This document shows positions 50,140-58,633 of a stretch of DNA of 64,000 bases, one piece after another. Where the stretch lies: IMG/VR virus record IMGVR_UViG_3300001242_000019, positions 1 to 64,000 of that record, one strand, 5' to 3'. The stretch's first letter is position 1; every line of letters begins with the position of its first letter. The notes under the pieces were generated by a model that saw only the letters and a list, made by a program, of their open reading frames with translations, did no database searches and was not told the origin of the DNA. Source of the DNA: a virus. The position numbers and the translations under genes are program-made.

Positions 50140-50422
50140 GGCGTTTCATCTCCTCAAATCCTATTTTAAGTGCTTCTTTAACAATCTTAAGAGCATAGTC
50201 TTGCTCTACTTTGTCAAAAATCTTGTGTATTTGCGTACGTTGATGCGTGAGCTTATAGATGTTTCGTCTCTTGTCTTCGTCTTCGAGAACAACATACTCG
50301 TGTCCATCATCATCCGGTATACAAGCTAAAACCTTAAAGCGATAAGGATTACCATCTTCGCCAATCGTATTTAAATACCAAGGATTATCGCCATCTCCTA
50401 GATGAATTTCATCGTATTTCAC
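50126..50422 (-). CDS. Small protein in the Mre11/Rad50 cluster
   Basis: 98 residues, GTG start after AAGGAGATC. Beta-like N-terminal half (HLGDGDNPWYLNTIGEDGNPYRFKVLAC), helical C-terminal half (ALKIVKEALKIGFEEMKRRG). It overlaps the next gene by 14 bases. Not recognised. Confidence 0.5.
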   Translation of the reverse strand: MKYDEIHLGDGDNPWYLNTIGEDGNPYRFKVLACIPDDDGHEYVVLEDEDKRRNIYKLTHQRTQIHKIFDKVEQDYALKIVKEALKIGFEEMKRRGKL

Positions 50423-50424
50423 AA

Positions 50425-52743
50425 TTAAGATCTCCTTCCTGAGATGCCAGCCAAGACCCGATCCGTGATTATACTATGGCACGTAGGACATTCACCAGCT
50501 TCAAGTAGCATTGCCTTATAATCTGTTAAGCTTTGATCATAAAGCTCAGTTTGTTGATCAAGTTTAGATTCCTCGGACTTAATCATTTGCTTATTCACAT
50601 GAACGGCATCATTAAGACTTTCAAGATCTTTCAAGCGATCAATTAACTGTTTGATCTCTGGTATTCTTGAGCTTAACATAGCGTCTTCGGACTTAGCAAG
50701 TTTTAAATCATTAGCTAAAGTAAAGATTCCAAACTGAACTGTACCTAAATTACGTTGAATTAACTCTAGTTCATTTAAGTGCTTAAGAACTTCGATACCT
50801 TCTTGGATCTTGGCGGCATCATACTTAGGAATCATCTTCATCTCGGATTCAATCGAGATATGTTCCTCTGTATTTTTACTAAGCTTTGATTTAAGATCTT
50901 GCATCGTTTCAAGATGAATTAGAGTAGTCTCGGCTTCCCTAATAAGCACAGGGGTTTTCTTAACATGAGCATAATGACTGTAAATTGTCGCAAGTTCCAA
51001 GGTCTTTGTGCGAACAGTTGATATGTCCTTTTGTAAGAGTTCAAAATCTTGTACACGTTTTTCAAGCATATCAAGACCTGTTAAGATTAAATTAGACATG
51101 TTAATCCGTGATTCAAGCTCTGTTAAATCTTCAAATCCCTTGAGCTTTTCCTCAACAGATTCTAATTGCTTCTCTTGACTCTTAACATAACTGTTACCAT
51201 TGATAATCTCACGTCCAATGTCACGAATCGCTGCATCAACTATATGAACACCTGTAAGCCGTCCAATGGCTGTCGCCCGTACTCCTGCTGTTTCTGATAA
51301 CAGGAAAGGGCCTTCGAGTTGGGTTGCGAGATTGAGACTGATCTCAAGGTCTTTGGTAAGTCGGGTCTTAGGCATTTGATGAGCATTGAAAACTTCGACA
51401 GGTACGTTGTTTGCAAATCCTTTGTAGTCTGTAACGGCTCCTTGGACGGGATCATAAATTGAATAGCTCCCTGCTCCTGATGAAGTTCTTTCTCTCGTGA
51501 TCTTAGTTCCATCTGAAAACTCCAGGGTAACTGAGCATTTCTTTGTTCCTGTCCTAATGAAGTCGGATCCTTTCGGGTCGTTATAAAGTACCCATCGAAT
51601 TGCTCTGAAGATGGCTGTCTTTCCACAGTCGCTCGATCCAGTGAAGGCATTGAGGCCACTTCCTAGATCAACCTCAGTATGAGCATGAGATTGAAAGTTA
51701 TTTAAGATCACTCTTGTGATCGATAATGTCCCAGTCTTTTCAACATATCCCGATACAGAACTAACAGAGACTTCTGCTGATTCGGCTTGAGCCATAGCAT
51801 CTAATGCCTTAAGTTGAATTAGCGAATCAATACCGGCTTGTGTTGCAATGTTTCGTAGAATACCTTGAATGTCACAAGCTACAGTCGTTGTCGTATCAAT
51901 GCTAGTTTTAAAGTTTGTGAGTGATGCATCCTTAGCTTTCTTATCAAGCAATGCCTGTCGATTAATAACCTCGGTTCCAGGCTTAGCCGTTACGAATTCA
52001 CGTATGTCAAGGCTGAACTTATGTTGGGAAGGATCAACATCTAGTACTAGATATCTAGGAGCATCTAGGTGATAGTTTCCATCACTGGCCTCATCTCGTG
52101 CCATTGCTTTAGGATTCGCAACCATAGTATCGCCGTGCTGTATAGTCGCAAACCCTGGATGATAGTGAGCGCCTAAGATAAGATCCGGCCCGCCATGCAG
52201 CGGTAAGTCTCCGATCAATGTAAAGGCTCCAAAGAACGGTTTTGGTATTAACATCCCGTGAGGTATTAAAACACGTACTTGAGCTTTAGACGTAACGTAA
52301 TAATCATCTTCCGGTTTTCCCTGATCAATGTCTTTATGAAACTCTTGACCTTCAAAGGATACTTCACAGCCGTTCTTATCCATAAAGAACTCAGGGCCAC
52401 TGGCCCTGGTTAATAGCTTAATAACACCATGTTTAGCCAGCACGCCCAGTGAAGTCTGGTCAACGGTACTTAAACTATATCCAAAGAGATCATGATTACC
52501 CGGTACAACATAGACTGGACAATGATATTTCTTAAAGATCTCGCCGATCTCACCTAAGAATTTATTACTGGTCTTAGGTCCATCGAATAAGTCTCCACCA
52601 ATAAAGATAGCCTCAGCATTTTCAGCACGGGCAACTTCACCAAGTTCAAAGAACTTTGCTTTCATAGCAGTAGGGAAGTTATCAAGTCGACAACCAGGAT
52701 TTGATGCTTTTAACTGAGCGTCTGTTGCATAGATAAATTTCAT
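50425..52743 (-). CDS. Fused Mre11/SbcD nuclease and Rad50/SbcC N-half
   Basis: 772 residues, ATG after AAAGGAGATG. Residues 1-260 are an Mre11/SbcD phosphodiesterase: GGDLFDG (49-55), PGNHDLFG (81-88), PHGML, GAHYHPG. The first motif, usually D-x-H, reads TDAQ, so one metal ligand (His) is replaced by Gln. Residues about 340-470 are the Rad50 N-lobe (FTGSSDCGKT, Walker A 369-376), then a coiled coil (about 510-745) ending in a zinc-hook GECPTCHS. The Rad50 C-lobe is a separate gene at 49.2 kb. The complex would trim DNA ends for recombination. Confidence 0.85.
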   Translation of the reverse strand: MKFIYATDAQLKASNPGCRLDNFPTAMKAKFFELGEVARAENAEAIFIGGDLFDGPKTSNKFLGEIGEIFKKYHCPVYVVPGNHDLFGYSLSTVDQTSLGVLAKHGVIKLLTRASGPEFFMDKNGCEVSFEGQEFHKDIDQGKPEDDYYVTSKAQVRVLIPHGMLIPKPFFGAFTLIGDLPLHGGPDLILGAHYHPGFATIQHGDTMVANPKAMARDEASDGNYHLDAPRYLVLDVDPSQHKFSLDIREFVTAKPGTEVINRQALLDKKAKDASLTNFKTSIDTTTTVACDIQGILRNIATQAGIDSLIQLKALDAMAQAESAEVSVSSVSGYVEKTGTLSITRVILNNFQSHAHTEVDLGSGLNAFTGSSDCGKTAIFRAIRWVLYNDPKGSDFIRTGTKKCSVTLEFSDGTKITRERTSSGAGSYSIYDPVQGAVTDYKGFANNVPVEVFNAHQMPKTRLTKDLEISLNLATQLEGPFLLSETAGVRATAIGRLTGVHIVDAAIRDIGREIINGNSYVKSQEKQLESVEEKLKGFEDLTELESRINMSNLILTGLDMLEKRVQDFELLQKDISTVRTKTLELATIYSHYAHVKKTPVLIREAETTLIHLETMQDLKSKLSKNTEEHISIESEMKMIPKYDAAKIQEGIEVLKHLNELELIQRNLGTVQFGIFTLANDLKLAKSEDAMLSSRIPEIKQLIDRLKDLESLNDAVHVNKQMIKSEESKLDQQTELYDQSLTDYKAMLLEAGECPTCHSIITDRVLAGISGRRS

Positions 52744-52895
52744 AGTTCATCTCCTTTCTTCTTATTAAAGAGTCTGCTTAATGGGTTAGAATGAACCTCC
52801 ATGATATTTCCCACTTTAATCGTAATACCATGCCACATGATACATCCAAGGATCGCTATCCATATGGCATATATTAACCATTCAAGCCATTTCAT
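52740..52895 (-). CDS. 51-residue membrane peptide
   Basis: ATG at 52895 opens MKWLEWLIYAIWIAILGCI..., one membrane helix (about 7-23) with a charged C-terminal tail. It overlaps the gene before by 3 bases and the Mre11-Rad50 start by four (ATGA). The perfect fit in the overlapping series supports it as a real gene. Confidence 0.6.
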   Translation of the reverse strand: MKWLEWLIYAIWIAILGCIMWHGITIKVGNIMEVHSNPLSRLFNKKKGDEL

Positions 52896-53131
52896 GTCTT
52901 AAACCTCTCTTTTAAATACTCTTTAGCAGCTTCGAGGCCACGTTTATCTGCGGGCCGCTCCCACCACTCGTGGAAAACAGTGTGAGTTTTAATATCGTAA
53001 CCTAAAACATAATGAGTATAATGATAAACTAATAGCAAGTGATCCAAAACAATCATAGCTTTCCACTTGCTATTAGGTAGTGGTTTAAGTTCCAGAAAAA
53101 CTCGATCTAAACACACGTCCATCTGCTTCAC
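52892..53131 (-). CDS. Small aromatic-rich protein, unknown
   Basis: About 79 residues if begun at the GTG at 53131 (GGTGG nine bases before); the start is unsure because the frame overlaps the phosphatase gene. Aromatic residues dominate (LLLVYHYTHYVLGYDIK, VFHEWWERP). Function unknown. Confidence 0.45.
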   Translation of the reverse strand: MKQMDVCLDRVFLELKPLPNSKWKAMIVLDHLLLVYHYTHYVLGYDIKTHTVFHEWWERPADKRGLEAAKEYLKERFKT

Positions 53132-53825
53132 AGGAATAATCCACCACCCGTACTTGTTTTTCTTTATTTGATTGATAGGCAATATTATTTGTTACATCAT
53201 AAAGTGTTTGCCAACCGTCGCGAGCACAACAACCGGTATCAATCATGATTAACTTGTCACCGATATAAACTTCACCCTTTTTCTTACCAACATAATTTGT
53301 TGGTGTATGGCCAACGATAATCGTTTGATCAAAACCATGAGATACTTCCCACCAGCCCATCGTTTGAGCAGGATTAATATAGCGAGTCCATAAGAGATCA
53401 TCATTCTTTTGCTCGTTAATTAAAACATCCGGAATAACACCAGCATGAACAAAGATATGATTATCAGTTCGAGCATAAGGACTAAGTCTACCTAAGAATT
53501 CAAGATGTTCTTCTGGAAATTCAGCACTCCAACGAGCATAGGATTCTAGCGTTGTATTACCGCCGTTATAACAATAAGAAGCATAATCATATTGACCAGC
53601 TAAATAGCCAATTAACATAGCCTCATGGTTACCCATTAGGGCAATTGCTCCTTCGGAACAAAGTTTCATAACATAATCTACAGTTTTAGCAGAGTTGGGT
53701 CCACGATCGATGTAATCACCGAGTAAGATAAGTTGATCTACCTTAGGGTCATAATTAGCCTTAGCTAAGGCTCGTTCTAGCGGTTTAAAGTATCCATGTA
53801 AATCACTTGCTGTTAATACTCGCAC
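53085..53825 (-). CDS. Metallophosphatase (PPP/lambda-phosphatase type)
   Basis: 246 residues, GTG start after GGAGGTGATACC. SDLHGYF, GDYIDRGPNS, GNHEAML, VHAGVIPD and GHTPTNY are the complete PPP-family metal motifs, as in lambda phosphatase and ApaH/PrpE. It may remove phosphates from host proteins or cut dinucleotide alarmones. It is transcribed from the region after the palindrome at 53.89 kb. Confidence 0.9.
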   Translation of the reverse strand: MRVLTASDLHGYFKPLERALAKANYDPKVDQLILLGDYIDRGPNSAKTVDYVMKLCSEGAIALMGNHEAMLIGYLAGQYDYASYCYNGGNTTLESYARWSAEFPEEHLEFLGRLSPYARTDNHIFVHAGVIPDVLINEQKNDDLLWTRYINPAQTMGWWEVSHGFDQTIIVGHTPTNYVGKKKGEVYIGDKLIMIDTGCCARDGWQTLYDVTNNIAYQSNKEKQVRVVDYSCEADGRVFRSSFSGT

Positions 53826-53846
53826 GGTATCACCTCCATTACCTAT

Positions 53847-53855
53847 AGTATACCA
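53847..53855 (-). promoter_or_regulatory. Putative extended -10 promoter
   Basis: Leftward TGG-TATACT (53855-53847), an extended -10 element, lies about 22 bases before the phosphatase start codon. No good -35 is seen; TTACAATA precedes it. Confidence 0.4.
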
Positions 53856-53870
53856 TATTGTAACGCAATT

Positions 53871-53912
53871 ATACAGATAACCCGTGCTTAATTAAGCACG
53901 GGTTATCTGTAT
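53871..53912. repeat. Perfect 42-bp palindrome after the dUTPase gene
   Basis: Arms of 21 bases are exact complements centred on TTAATTAA. It begins at the dUTPase stop codon (53912) and separates it from the phosphatase unit. The RNA would form a 19-bp stem with a minimal tip. No T-run follows. Similar in build to the palindrome at 7338-7375, but of different sequence. Confidence 0.8.
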
Positions 53913-54346
53913 TAAGTAAGTCCTGTTGACATGAAGCCATGAGAACCACGGTCAGTTTCTTCGTGACGATTAACCAATCGAAAATCCAAAGAGGCACAAG
54001 GCATGACAATCATTTGCGCTATACGATCGCCTCGACGAATTTTCTTAGGCCAGAAACTAAGGTTCATCGTAATGGCATGGATCACTCCAATATAACCCGA
54101 GTCTACGGTTCCTGGAATCGTTAAGATTCCATTAACACTTAATCCACTACGTCCCGTAATACGTGCAAAGAATCCTTGAGGTATACTAATCTGAGCGTTG
54201 ACGGGTATCTTTACAACCTTAAAGGGCCATAGGATTATATCCTTAGTTGAGCACAAATCATAACCGGCATCATGTCCAGGATGTTTACAGCGTGGCTCAC
54301 TGATTGTTGTATCAGGAAGCACTATAGGTACTGTTAGTTTATGCAT
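53912..54346 (-). CDS. dut: dUTPase
   Basis: 144 residues from the ATG at 54346, overlapping the gene before by eight bases and lying behind AGGGTTGG. All five trimeric-dUTPase motifs: HDAGYDLCST, GRSGLSVNG, GTVDSGYIG, RRGDRIAQMIV and RGSHGFMSTG. It removes dUTP and makes dUMP. Together with dCMP deaminase and the reductase it sets the phage's thymidine supply. Confidence 0.92.
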   Translation of the reverse strand: MHKLTVPIVLPDTTISEPRCKHPGHDAGYDLCSTKDIILWPFKVVKIPVNAQISIPQGFFARITGRSGLSVNGILTIPGTVDSGYIGVIHAITMNLSFWPKKIRRGDRIAQMIVMPCASLDFRLVNRHEETDRGSHGFMSTGLT

Positions 54347-54650
54347 TTGAACCAACCCTATCAATTAAGATTTTCCAATCAGTGGTTAATGATTTAGTGA
54401 TCTCAATGGTATTAAATTTATCGCCCGCCTCGATGCCGTCAGCAATTTCTTCAAGGGTCTCAGAAGTACTTAAGCGAACTTCTCTACTGTCTTCGGTTAA
54501 TTGACTTTCAGAAAACGTAGTGTATTCGGCATAGAGTTTAGTTTTCTTATTACCCTTGCGTAATTCTAAATGAAAGGTTTTAATACGTCCTTCTAGAATG
54601 GTCTGAGCAAGTTCTCTTAAGTCTCCGACATTAACATTGTTCTTAACTAT
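54339..54650 (-). CDS. Unknown protein, probable AUA start
   Basis: About 103 residues. AAGGAGGTG is followed after eight bases by ATA (54650); the frame holds no ATG, and the only other usual starts, a TTG (54674) and a GTG (54659), lie before or within the ribosome site. It would begin IVKNNVNVGDLRELAQ. Helical-beta mix with an acidic C-terminus (STSETLEEIADGIEAG). No family recognised. Confidence 0.5.
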   Translation of the reverse strand: MVKNNVNVGDLRELAQTILEGRIKTFHLELRKGNKKTKLYAEYTTFSESQLTEDSREVRLSTSETLEEIADGIEAGDKFNTIEITKSLTTDWKILIDRVGSNA

Positions 54651-54699
54651 TTTAAACACCTCCTTAAAGTACAAACTTGGGAAGCTTACGTGACATAAC

Positions 54700-55272
54700 T
54701 TATTCCTTATCGAAGACCGTTACAGTTAGTTTCTTGCGACCCCATCGAACACTATCATCGTAACTTCCCATAAACAAATCAATAATGTGACCATGAATTG
54801 CACCTCCGGTATCTTCTGCAATTCCATAACCATAGCCTGGAACATAAATCTTAGATCCTAAAGGTATTATCTTAGGATCTACAGCAATTGTTCCAACCTT
54901 AGGCCACACTCCGGTACATGTTCTACCGCCAGTCCAAGAATAGGCTACGGTATCTAATGTTATCTTATACTGACGTCCTTTGGGTTCACTGCGAGATGGT
55001 GTCGCTTGATGCTTTTTTAGCTCTGCGATGTCCGATCGCTGCTCAGCTATAATCTTTTCTTGCTTGGTCATTTCAGTCGTAACCAAATCTAATGTGTCCG
55101 TAGAATCCTTAAGACTCTTATTTAATGATTGGATCGTAGTTTGTTGTTCACTTATAAGTTTATTTGTATTTCCGACATAGTCATAGGCCGGAATAGCGAT
55201 GGACGCTAGGATCATAAATCCTCCCAGCGCCACTGCTATTGGTTTTCTGCTAGATCGTTTAATAATGTTCAC
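54700..55272 (-). CDS. Membrane-anchored 3D-domain wall hydrolase
   Basis: 190 residues. N-terminal membrane helix (about 12-30), coiled coil (about 38-88), then a 3D domain (about 103-188) with the three aspartates D132 (TIAVDPKIIPLGSKIY), D154 (GIAEDTGGAI) and D165 (HIIDLFM). 3D domains cleave peptidoglycan in Gram-positive stationary or germination proteins (YuiC, YabE type). Likely a wall-degrading enzyme for lysis or a wall-remodelling step, in addition to the M23 peptidase. Confidence 0.85.
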   Translation of the reverse strand: MNIIKRSSRKPIAVALGGFMILASIAIPAYDYVGNTNKLISEQQTTIQSLNKSLKDSTDTLDLVTTEMTKQEKIIAEQRSDIAELKKHQATPSRSEPKGRQYKITLDTVAYSWTGGRTCTGVWPKVGTIAVDPKIIPLGSKIYVPGYGYGIAEDTGGAIHGHIIDLFMGSYDDSVRWGRKKLTVTVFDKE

Positions 55273-55857
55273 CTACTCGTTATCTTCTGTGTAAGCATCC
55301 AATGTCTTGATCATGAGACTTGCTTCTGACTTTGTTAACTCGGCACTCTTAACTTTGCCGGTTAGCGCAGTCATCTGTTCTCTCATCCAATCTTTAGATA
55401 CTTTCTTTTGCTTCATTAAGACAGCAATCTTATTGACTTGTGCATCCGTAATTAAGTCTTCATTTTTAGCATACGGATCTTCGACCTCGTCAATCAGGAG
55501 CATATCAATACCTAACATGTCACGTAAGGCTCTCCCCTTAGCTCGTGTCTCTGCTACTCGACACTTATGCTTAGCTACTTTAGCGCCGACATTAACGCTA
55601 TCAGCATCTCCTAGAGCTGACCATTCATTGCCGTTTTTATCAACGGCTGTAGCAACAACAATAATTAGCCCGCCGTTATCTTTGCCTGGAGTCTCTACGA
55701 CTAGAGGTTGTTTAAAGCCTTTAAAGCCTTCTGCATGAGCTAATGTGATAAGTCCTCCATAGATGATATAGTCTTTACCTTGGATGTTCTTGACAAATTC
55801 CGCTTTGAATTCATCGGATAACTCGCGCTTCTTAGCTGGAGCCTGAACGTCACTCAT
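55273..55857 (-). CDS. Second annealing-type recombination protein ('AETRAKGRALR' family)
   Basis: 194 residues from the ATG at 55857 (AAGGAGGAATTAAT). The core KDYIIYGGLITLAHAEGF, GGLIIVVATAVDKNG, and VAETRAKGRALRDMLGID is a pattern shared by many phage and archaeal proteins thought to be Rad52-related or single-strand-binding recombination factors; the C-terminal 65 residues are helical. Not closely like the Rad52-like protein at 18 kb. It has its own promoter. Confidence 0.6.
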   Translation of the reverse strand: MSDVQAPAKKRELSDEFKAEFVKNIQGKDYIIYGGLITLAHAEGFKGFKQPLVVETPGKDNGGLIIVVATAVDKNGNEWSALGDADSVNVGAKVAKHKCRVAETRAKGRALRDMLGIDMLLIDEVEDPYAKNEDLITDAQVNKIAVLMKQKKVSKDWMREQMTALTGKVKSAELTKSEASLMIKTLDAYTEDNE

Positions 55858-55882
55858 ATTAATTCCTCCTTGCATTACCTAT

Positions 55883-55911
55883 ATTATAACATAATGTAAC
55901 ACACTTGTCTA
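55883..55911 (-). promoter_or_regulatory. Sigma-A promoter of the second annealing gene
   Basis: Leftward TAGACA (55906-55911) and TATAAT (55883-55888), spacer 17. Within the spacer GTGTTACA lies at bases 4-11. The promoter at 17.9 kb has its complement TGTAACAC at the same offset (3+8+6). This points to a common regulator for the two recombination genes. Confidence 0.8.
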
Positions 55912-55914
55912 AAC

Positions 55915-57837
55915 CTAGAGCTTTAGTAGAACTTTACTAGGTATCTCCCCGATAAATCGGCTTGGTGAATTGTTTTCAATCCCCTTAAATCCACGGCGAG
56001 CGTTAGCATATGTGATATAAAGTTCATCCTTAGCACGAGTCACCCCGACATAGCAAAGACGTCGTTCTTCCTCCAAGGCTTCCGGTGTATTGATTGAATT
56101 GGCATGTGGAAATAGGTTCTCTTCCATACCTACGAGAAAGACAATAGGGCTTTCCATTCCCTTGCTGGCATGAACACTCATCATCTTAATAGACTTCGGT
56201 TTGTTTTCGCTATCCTTCGTAGAAGCTAGGGCAATATTCTCTAAAAACTCTGTTAGGTCGGGAGCATCTGATAACAACTCATAGCTCTTAGCAATACTGA
56301 TTAACTCATCTAGATTAGCCTTACGGTCTAATGACTCTGGTGTATTTTCATTAACCAAATTATCATAGTAACTCGTATTTTTCCAGATGAGATCCAGCAT
56401 ATCTGTTACGGGTGTGTTGCTATAGCTACTCCCTACAGAATAAGCACTGCTTAATTTACTGAGTGTACTCATTGCTGACTCTAACGAGGCTTGAGATTTA
56501 GATTGCTTACACGTAAAGGTATTAGCCGAGTCATAAGCGCTAAGATTAAAATTCTCTGCTTGAGATAGGATGTTCTTAATTGATGTAGATCCTAGGGCGT
56601 CAAGCGTATTGAGTATTCGCTCCATAGCTAGATCATCGTCATTGTTAGAAACGATTTTGAGCCAAGCTAAGATATCTTTGACTTCTTTACGCCCATAAAA
56701 ACTGAAGACACCCGTCATATCATAAGGAATTTGAAAGTTCATAAACTTATCTTCGAAGGCTCGTGATTGATAGTTCGTACGATACAAGACCATGATATCA
56801 TCATAGTTATAGCCGCCATGGCGTACTAAGTTTTGAATTTCATCCGCTACAAAACGTGCTTCGTCGTCGCCCGTAGGTGCCTCATAAAGCTTAATCTGAT
56901 TACCAACCTTACGCTTTGAAAAGATGGTCTTGTCTAATTGCTTAAGATTGTTTTTGATAATAGCATTACCGGCATAAACTACGGTTTGAGTTGATCGATA
57001 GTTTTGTTCAAGCTTAATGATTTTCGGGTTATACTCTTCAATAAAGTTGTGCAGATTTTGAATGTCTGCCCCTCTCCAGGAATAAATAGCCTGGGCATCA
57101 TCAGTTACAGCAAAGATGTTATTTGTATTGCCCGCTAATAACTTAACGAGTTGATACTGAGCATAGTTACTGTCCTGTGTTTCATCAAGGAGTATATACT
57201 TGAATTTATTTTGGTAGTATTCACGAGCTATACTAGATTGTTTAAGTAATTGACACGTCTTCATGATCAAGTCATCGAAATCTAGGCATTTAATCTTAGT
57301 AAGTCTTTTCTGATAGTCAAGATAACAATCGCCCACCAAAGCTCGGTCATAATCTTTACTCGTATTCAAATAATCACTAGGTGTTAGAAGTTTATTCTTC
57401 TGAGTGCTAATGCGACTAAGAATCCTGCCCTCATTAACATAATTATTGTTTGGAGCGACCTTCTTAAGAACTTCTTTGATGATCTTCTTTTGTTCATCGG
57501 CATCAATGATTGTAAACTTAGGACTAAGACCAATTTCATTTGCATACCTGCGTAATATCTTAACGCAAATACTATGATAGGTTCCCATCCATATATCCGA
57601 TGCTAAAACATCACCAATGTATCCCTTGATACGTTCTTTCATCTCAGTAGCTGCTTTGTTCGTAAAGGTTACAGTCAAAATGTTACGAGCCTTAATACCT
57701 TCTTCGATCATATAAGCGATGCGGCGGGTAAGAACTGCCGTTTTACCCGCGCCAGGCCCCGCAATAACAAGACAGGACTCATCAAATGTCTCGGTAATTG
57801 CTTCGAGTTGAGCATCATTAAGTCCATCAAGTAACAT
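55915..57837 (-). CDS. UvrD/PcrA-like superfamily-1 DNA helicase
   Basis: About 640 residues from the ATG at 57837 (AAGGAGAACAG in front). Motifs in order: LNDAQLEAI (Q-motif), AGPGAGKT (Walker A, 26-33), FTNKAATEM (Ia), DDAQAIYSWRGAD (III), LEQNYRST (IV), VHASKGME (V), YVGVTRAKDEL (VI). It is of normal UvrD length but slightly short. It unwinds DNA in repair or in replication restart. Confidence 0.9.
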   Translation of the reverse strand: MLLDGLNDAQLEAITETFDESCLVIAGPGAGKTAVLTRRIAYMIEEGIKARNILTVTFTNKAATEMKERIKGYIGDVLASDIWMGTYHSICVKILRRYANEIGLSPKFTIIDADEQKKIIKEVLKKVAPNNNYVNEGRILSRISTQKNKLLTPSDYLNTSKDYDRALVGDCYLDYQKRLTKIKCLDFDDLIMKTCQLLKQSSIAREYYQNKFKYILLDETQDSNYAQYQLVKLLAGNTNNIFAVTDDAQAIYSWRGADIQNLHNFIEEYNPKIIKLEQNYRSTQTVVYAGNAIIKNNLKQLDKTIFSKRKVGNQIKLYEAPTGDDEARFVADEIQNLVRHGGYNYDDIMVLYRTNYQSRAFEDKFMNFQIPYDMTGVFSFYGRKEVKDILAWLKIVSNNDDDLAMERILNTLDALGSTSIKNILSQAENFNLSAYDSANTFTCKQSKSQASLESAMSTLSKLSSAYSVGSSYSNTPVTDMLDLIWKNTSYYDNLVNENTPESLDRKANLDELISIAKSYELLSDAPDLTEFLENIALASTKDSENKPKSIKMMSVHASKGMESPIVFLVGMEENLFPHANSINTPEALEEERRLCYVGVTRAKDELYITYANARRGFKGIENNSPSRFIGEIPSKVLLKL

Positions 57838-58165
57838 CACTGTTCTCCTTCTTGAGCCAGGTATTTATATCACCACCGCATTTAACACAGAGATTTAGCT
57901 TATTAGCACATGTCGTACAAATTTTAGGTGTATTTGTATTGTGATAGCCAAAGACATTATCACATACTCGACATGTATAATCCGTGAATGCTTGACCAGC
58001 AATCATACCACTACGTAAATAATGACATGTCCGGCAGAGTTGAACCTTATGACGTCTATGACTATCACGATCAGTGTTATAGTCTTGAAGCATCTTTAAA
58101 GTATGCTCTGCTAAGGACTTGCCGTAGTGAGTTGCCATATGAATATCTTGTTTAGTCCATGGCAT
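57827..58165 (-). CDS. Zinc-rich protein
   Basis: 112 residues from the ATG at 58165, after AAGGAGTG. Four C-x2-C pairs (CRTC, CRVC, CTTC, CVKC) make two zinc ribbons. It overlaps the helicase gene by 11 bases and may be its partner. Function unknown. Confidence 0.65.
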   Translation of the reverse strand: MPWTKQDIHMATHYGKSLAEHTLKMLQDYNTDRDSHRRHKVQLCRTCHYLRSGMIAGQAFTDYTCRVCDNVFGYHNTNTPKICTTCANKLNLCVKCGGDINTWLKKENSDVT

Positions 58166-58177
58166 AAATCTCACTCC

Positions 58178-58633
58178 TTAAAATGGTAGATATTCTCCAG
58201 GAACCTTATTAATTGGAATAGGTTCTTCACCTTTGACACTTACAAGAGGTTCGCCTAGATCAGTATATTCTCCTGTAAAGATAACATCTGTTGATGGACA
58301 TGTTGCTGCCATAAGTTCCTCGTCATTAATAAAGTCTTCACTGTCTTGTTGTTCAAGATACTCTTCATCATTTCCAGCTTCTCCCGGAAATCCACGAAGA
58401 ACTTCTTCTTCATTAGTTAACCAAGCTTGGAATTCATCATTATTTATTGGAGAAACTTCTTCGTCATTCACTTGAACAACATCAAGTAATGCTTCAATAG
58501 TGGCTAAGTTAGTTAATAACTTAGCCCTATAGATAGTATTATCCAAGTGAATACCCGAGTCGACTAGCTGTTTACTTGAATTTGTTAGTAAACGCAAGGT
58601 ATTTAACAAGCGTTGTTCGCTTAAAACAATCAT
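58178..58633 (-). CDS. Acidic protein, unknown
   Basis: 151 residues, ATGA overlap with RecA stop. Helical N-terminal half, very acidic C-terminal half (NDEEYLEQQDSEDFINDEELM). Coupled to recA. Function unknown; could regulate RecA. Confidence 0.55.
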   Translation of the reverse strand: MIVLSEQRLLNTLRLLTNSSKQLVDSGIHLDNTIYRAKLLTNLATIEALLDVVQVNDEEVSPINNDEFQAWLTNEEEVLRGFPGEAGNDEEYLEQQDSEDFINDEELMAATCPSTDVIFTGEYTDLGEPLVSVKGEEPIPINKVPGEYLPF

